Below, piece after piece: positions 59,401 to 64,000 of a stretch of 64,000 nt of DNA. The stretch lies in assembly GCF_050948215.1 (NCBI RefSeq), contig NC_135153.1:7158058-7222057 (forward strand), read 5' to 3'. A model generated the notes under the pieces. It saw only the letters and a list, made by a program, of their open reading frames with translations, was not told the origin of the DNA and made no database searches. Source of the stretch: Halictus rubicundus. Taxonomy: Eukaryota > Arthropoda > Insecta > Hymenoptera > Halictidae. The translations under genes were made by a program, and so were the position numbers. Within the stretch, counting starts at the first letter, position 1, and each line of letters starts with the position of its first letter.

Positions 59401-61229
59401 AAACTGCCAGGAGTCTCTTTCCTTTCTAACATAGCTGTATACTTGTACAGCTTGGACAGGCTTTTGTATAATTGTTCATTGTATAAAGAAGATATCAAGC
59501 ACGAGGAGTATACACGTTATATAGTCGAAACTTTGTATACCTTAGTTAATTTAAATGAAGAGTTGTCTACAAAAAAATGTAAGCATTTACTTCATGAATT
59601 TAATAATTCATGTCTTTTTTCAATTAATAGAATTATATTTTTGTTGTCAGGGAAATCTCAAGACAAGCATCTCTTTAGCTATGACATACTCCTGTCTGCG
59701 ACAATTAACTTGTCCTTACGAATGAACAGTTTACTGTCATTCCGAGAAATTGGTGCCCATTTAGTACGGCGATTGAAGACAGCACAATCTTTGGGAGCTA
59801 CTATGAGAGTTGCAGAAGTATTAAAATCTCTCTGTTACATCGACTTGTCACGTTCACAATTACACGATTGTGAAATAAAGTTACAGGGACTGGAGCACAT
59901 CTTAAATATTGAAACGTTTAAAGCGTCTATGAGTAGGAAGCCGATGAAAGTGATTACGGAAAGTGTATCGACTCCGATTCGAGTCATAGAGCATGTTAGA
60001 GATATTCCACAGAATGATACATCACCGGCTCTAAGAAACAAATGTTTCGATCTTCCTGAGTTCATGCGCCATCAGGATTGTAGTTGTTACATGTGTCAAA
60101 ATTTATCATACAATTATTTAATATTTGCAAGCACTCATATCAGGGCCCAGTTGTACGCGCTTCAAAACAATTTTGAAGGGTCGTTACAGCATTTTACAGG
60201 CGCGTTTAAGATAAAAAAGAAATTAATGAAAAAAGAAAAACACATGCTCGAAGACGAAACTGAACACTTTTCTTGGCAAGAACGTCTCTACAGTACAGAT
60301 TATATTCTTCTGTTAATCAACTTCTATGTCTTCTCGAAAAACTATCTGAAAATAAGACACGATAGAAGTATGAATATTCTTCTGTCGGCAATTCAGTTAT
60401 GCGACATATACAAACTCACAGGTCATCCGGTTTACATGTCGGCTAAAGAATTGTTGTTCGATTACAGTTTCCAAAAGATAATTGATAAGATAGACTATTC
60501 AAGTACGTATTTCTTAAAAATATATTACTATTGAATTCACACGACTAATAATTATTATTATTTGTTATAGCATTTACAGTCCCTGACACCTCAAACATCG
60601 ACATGTCGAAATACGTGGAAAAATCAAAAACTGATGACACTATTTGCGTTACACCTACTATTAACAATATTCGAACGAAAAAACCTACTACTTTCAAACG
60701 AATCCGAAATCCCCCTCTTTTAAAACTTAGTAAAGTTAGTATGAACTTCAGCGACGACGAAGACAACATTTCTTCACCGAAATCTGAATATCGGAGGACA
60801 AGGTCCCGTAGCAAATTAACAAGAAGAAAGATTTTCACTGAAGAATATTCGGACAATCTGAATAAAACAAAAGAAGAAATGAATGAAACGCGAAGATCTA
60901 GTTCGCAAGAGTTGTCCAAGCAACAAGAAGAAAATGTTAATAACGTTTCTATGAAAGACGTGGTAAATAAAGTGGCATCATTGGTACCCGGCGTTTCAGA
61001 ATATTTGTATAATTTTACAGATGAGTTGGAGGAACCTGCGACAAGTAGTAACATTCAAAAATTAATCAAGAAAATAGAAGCCCTTAAAATAAACGCGATT
61101 TCGCAAAGAGCTACTAGAAGTACAAGACATTCGAAACAAATCACTACGATCGATTCTACTAAAATCGACGAAGTAATAGCATTGTTTAAAGACTTGAAAA
61201 CCAACGAGCGAAAGGATAACAATGTTTAA
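56479..61229 (+). CDS. Large helical protein resembling a free-standing separase N-terminal half (three rows-like)
   Basis: Exons 56479-56562, 56641-58815, 58898-59060, 59139-59299, 59365-60502 and 60571-61229 join in phase to 1,459 residues. The 78-bp gap at 56563-56640 has a GTCAGT donor and TTTTTCAG acceptor but is also open in frame, so it could be retained. Nearly the whole protein is predicted-looking alpha-helical repeat, with spaced Cys residues. A conserved-looking block near the end reads CSCYMCQNLSYNYLIFASTH, followed by helices that suit TPR/ARM superhelices. The tail is basic and disordered (RRTRSRSKLTRRK). No His/Cys protease dyad is present. Size and organisation resemble Drosophila three rows, the detached regulatory half of separase. 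That identification is inference. Alternatives are another TPR cell-cycle factor. Confidence 0.5.
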
Positions 61230-62737
61230 TAAAAAATTAAATAATATCTAACCAAAGGAGAACGAACAAGGAGGACAGCGTCGAGAGATTGGAGGAAAAT
61301 AATTTGTGTTAACCAGTACAGTGAAATAGAAAATTTAAAGAAAATACCAGGTCACGAATTACAAAAAAATCCGTGAAACAAAATACAGAAACGCATAAAC
61401 GAAAATCAAAATAGTAATAATTTTAATATTGTAAGTGTAATGAAACTGCCAAAACTGTACTTTTAATGAAGAATTTAGGAAAAATATTATGTATAAATAT
61501 ATATTTTGTAAAGAACTGAAATTTATTTTTAATAAAACCAATATCAAAAGTCAATAGAATTCATTTCGCTTCCCTTAGTACTCGAGGAATAGGCAGTAAG
61601 AGTCGATAAATGTTAATTTTGTAGAATTTTAGAAAATATTTATTAAAATATTTCACATATATACATATTCAGTAAAAAATCGGAGTTAAAATTACTTAAA
61701 GATTACAAATGAAGGTCGCCACTCTATTCTACCCATTACTTTCTTTATACCTACAGCTATATTTTTATAAATAATAACCATATTTGTTCCAATTAAATAC
61801 TTTACAAACTTTAATATTTTTCGAAAACAAATTTTCTTTGTTAATTTCGTTTGTTACCATTCTAAGTATCACACAAATTTTTAACTGTTATATAGTATGG
61901 CCGATACTAATAAATAAATTTTTGCATTATTACCTAGAAGGATAAGTGATTTATTTAATGTGTTTTTTAACCGTGTAGAGTGGAAGCTCAATCGTAGAAA
62001 ATTGTATAATAACGCCTTGATCATAGGTTACATCGCTTATTACACAAAGTATTTGATTTCTTGGAATTTAAATAATATTCATATATCTGCAAAATTACCA
62101 TTATCACATGAAGCATATAAAAATTAACGAGATATCGATATCATTATTTTTTATATGTTTGAATAATGAACAATACAATTTTCTATAATGATTGATAATA
62201 TTCATTATCAAGGAAAGTTAAAAGCAATCATGAAATATTGTTATATTTCCGTGTTACATAAGGGAATATTAAGAATCTTGGAAAGTAGAATGTTTACGGA
62301 ATATTAGGGAGTAGTGACAATTTCCAAAGTTTCATATAATCGCCTTTCAAAGTGAATAGTAATTAATATAATAGAAATAATATGGACTGTTAAAAAAAAT
62401 TCTTTACATTTATCTCCAACAAATAGATAAAATGACAATTTGAAAATGTTCACTACTCTTAATATTTATATGAAGACAGTAGTATGTAGTTTTGTAGCAA
62501 AATGCAAATAAAAGATACATATAGTAGATTGTAAACAATAACGTAATTAGAAACTGATACAAAAAAATCTATTCAATTGTGCAAGAAGAAAAATAGAGAT
62601 AAGTCTAACCAATGAATTTCTTTTGTTTGATTAATACATGATTAACTGCATTTTGGCAATAAATGCATGTTTATTTGTTTTTTCTCTGCCATACAAAAAT
62701 AACACAAATGAGAATTGTAATAGCCATTGATCACAGT
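61230..62737. other. Convergent AT-rich intergenic region
   Basis: AATAAA at 61228-61233 overlaps the upstream stop codon, and another AATAAA lies at 61531-61536; the second is the likelier polyadenylation signal. The remaining 1.2 kb is AT-rich, without ORFs, and probably includes the 3' UTR of the minus-strand gene ending at 62738. Confidence 0.55.
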
Positions 62738-64000
62738 CTATAAGTGGGTATAATTCAGCTCAGAATTCTTAGAGCAATCGTCCTTGTTCTGTTTTAAGCT
62801 CACAGCTCTCGTCTTTTCCTGATTTTTAGCTAATTCCATCAAAGCTAATGCACCCAACCATTTCTGACTGTCTTCAGGAATTGGTAACGTTATAAGATTA
62901 TTTTCCTGTTTAACAACAACTACTTTTGTTGTCTTAAACTCGACTGGAATTACTTTCGACGTATTATCTTTATTATTATTATTGTTATTATTACTATTAA
63001 TGTTATTATTATTATTATTGTTATTGTTATTATTGCTGGAACTTCCAGCTAACATTAAAACAGTCGGTCTCATTATATTCTCGCTAACACGAGATTGCAG
63101 GAAGGTATCCTGCTTAACTATCTCTTTTTGAGCAAAACTTTTAACTTTTATGTGAGCTTGATTCGACAAAGACTTAGAATTCTCTTTAACTACCTCGTTA
63201 TCCCATTCGTATTGAGACACAGGTTGACTAACATTGCTTTTAATTTGGTGTGTGTTATTTGAAAAATCATTGATACTACTCTGAGAATCCCAAGCAGCTT
63301 GCGTCAATGTGGTCGGTGTCTCAAGTGCATAGATATGTTCTTCCTTTACAGATTTTGTCAGAGATTCGTTATTACCATTAGTTATGTCCCATGATCCTAC
63401 ATGAGACTTCATATAGGCTGGATCCGGCTCTGATTTTGCAAGTTCAATTTCCTTGCATGCGTTCAAGCAAGACGCGTCGGTAACGTTAGGAAAACTATCG
63501 GTCGGTGCGTTCCAATGTATCTGACTATCGCTAGTTTTGAACGAAGCAGTCACAGATACGCTAACAGGCTTACTATCCCAATTTAAAGGTTTTGCTAGCT
63601 GCTGTTCCAGACAAGCTTCTCGTAGCCACCTTTTCTTTGGTTGAAGTCTGTCCAGGGGTCTCCTCAGCGGGGTGATCGCCAACTTGGTAGATATTTCCTC
63701 GTCCTCAGATGTTTGCAGTATATTACATGTTTCTGCTGGGTCTTCGTCCTGACTATCTTCCTGACTATCTTGACTTTCCTCACAATATAATCTTTGATTA
63801 GAAGCCTTACAATCTAAGTTCTCCTGTTCACCTGTTGCATCCATCATCAGGCCCTTTCTGGACTTGACTCTTCTGTGATTTTCAGAACTACTCTTCCAGG
63901 TTTTCTTCTTGCGTTCATTCTTACTCGTGGGTGTTCTATCCTCTCTCTCTCTGGACATCTTGTAACGTTCCAGCCATCTCGTAACATCGTGAGGTAAATC
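62738..64000 (-). CDS. C-terminal part of an unidentified Asn-rich protein (5' end outside window)
   Basis: An open frame of 420 codons runs from the right edge to a TAG at 62738-62740. The first ATG in view (63958) is internal, because the 14 codons before it (DLPHDVTRWLERYK) are also open. The sequence is mostly disordered. It has a basic stretch (KNERKKKTWKSS), an acidic SQDSQEDSQDEDPAET region, a notable block PLRRPLDRLQPKKRWLREAC, a run of about 20 Asn (about 62975-63035) and a C-terminal helix QKWLGALALMELAKNQEK. No catalytic domain is visible; a domain is expected in the missing N-terminal part. I do not recognise the family. The RRPLDRLQPKKRWLREAC block is the best handle for a search. 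Confidence 0.75.
   Translation of the reverse strand, partial: DLPHDVTRWLERYKMSREREDRTPTSKNERKKKTWKSSSENHRRVKSRKGLMMDATGEQENLDCKASNQRLYCEESQDSQEDSQDEDPAETCNILQTSEDEEISTKLAITPLRRPLDRLQPKKRWLREACLEQQLAKPLNWDSKPVSVSVTASFKTSDSQIHWNAPTDSFPNVTDASCLNACKEIELAKSEPDPAYMKSHVGSWDITNGNNESLTKSVKEEHIYALETPTTLTQAAWDSQSSINDFSNNTHQIKSNVSQPVSQYEWDNEVVKENSKSLSNQAHIKVKSFAQKEIVKQDTFLQSRVSENIMRPTVLMLAGSSSNNNNNNNNNNNINSNNNNNNNKDNTSKVIPVEFKTTKVVVVKQENNLITLPIPEDSQKWLGALALMELAKNQEKTRAVSLKQNKDDCSKNSELNYTHL
62975..63035 (-). repeat. Polyasparagine-encoding ATT/GTT repeat
   Basis: An AAT/AAC trinucleotide array encodes about 20 asparagines interrupted by Ile and Ser. It is common in insect regulatory proteins and probably length-polymorphic. 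Confidence 0.9.

Noticed and set aside
1..64000. tRNA, rRNA, CRISPR or viral sequences
   Set aside because: No A/B-box tRNA pattern, rRNA block, regular spacer array or retroviral/viral domain was seen on reading both strands. A tRNAscan or Rfam search was not possible here.

Overview
The window reads as an insect nuclear genome. It has compact genes with short GT-AG introns, CpG-rich stretches alternating with very AT-rich ones, abundant small TA- and TTAA-flanked DNA transposons, and animal genes such as 4E-T, CaMKI, SNX9/SH3PX1, eIF3h, NSMCE1 and CCDC174. A hymenopteran (bee, wasp or ant) is my best guess, but this is inference from compositional patchiness and repeat style. No bacterial, organellar or viral feature was seen. 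All exon models come from reading splice sites and codon phase by eye. Every multi-exon CDS below closes in frame.

Layout. (1) 33-12,897, minus: a giant C2H2 zinc-finger gene with ten coding exons in view, one of them 7.3 kb, whose 3' end lies beyond the left edge. Its introns hold three small DNA transposons. (2) 12.9-22.0 kb: its CpG-rich promoter, two abutting TTAA elements, a long CpG-rich interval with no gene I can defend, then an AT-rich stretch probably containing the 4E-T 3' UTR. (3) 22,065-32,771, minus: the eIF4E-transporter gene (4E-T), 16 coding exons, with an apparent alternative C-terminus and one intron made almost entirely of nested transposons. (4) 34,968-36,220, minus: a small lysine-rich, chromatin-like protein. 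(5) 37,727-39,220, plus: CCDC174, convergent with (6) NSMCE1, 39,590-40,726, minus. (7) 42,360-45,918, plus: CaM kinase I, followed by a long AT-rich 3' region. (8) 51,417-53,425, minus: an SNX9-family sorting nexin. (9) 54,319-55,404, minus: eIF3h, divergent from (10) 56,479-61,229, plus: a 1,459-residue helical protein that resembles a free-standing separase N-terminal half (three rows-like). (11) 62,738-64,000, minus: the 3' end of an unidentified Asn-rich gene that continues past the right edge.

These are independent eukaryotic genes, not an operon. Functional themes are translation and mRNA control (4E-T, eIF3h), chromosome maintenance and segregation (NSMCE1, separase-like), signalling (CaMKI) and endocytosis (SNX9). 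The most unusual content is the transposon architecture: a palindromic element nested in a pogo-like element that has become an intron, and paired TTAA elements sharing one target site. The long open alternative 3' end of 4E-T and the apparently split separase also stand out.
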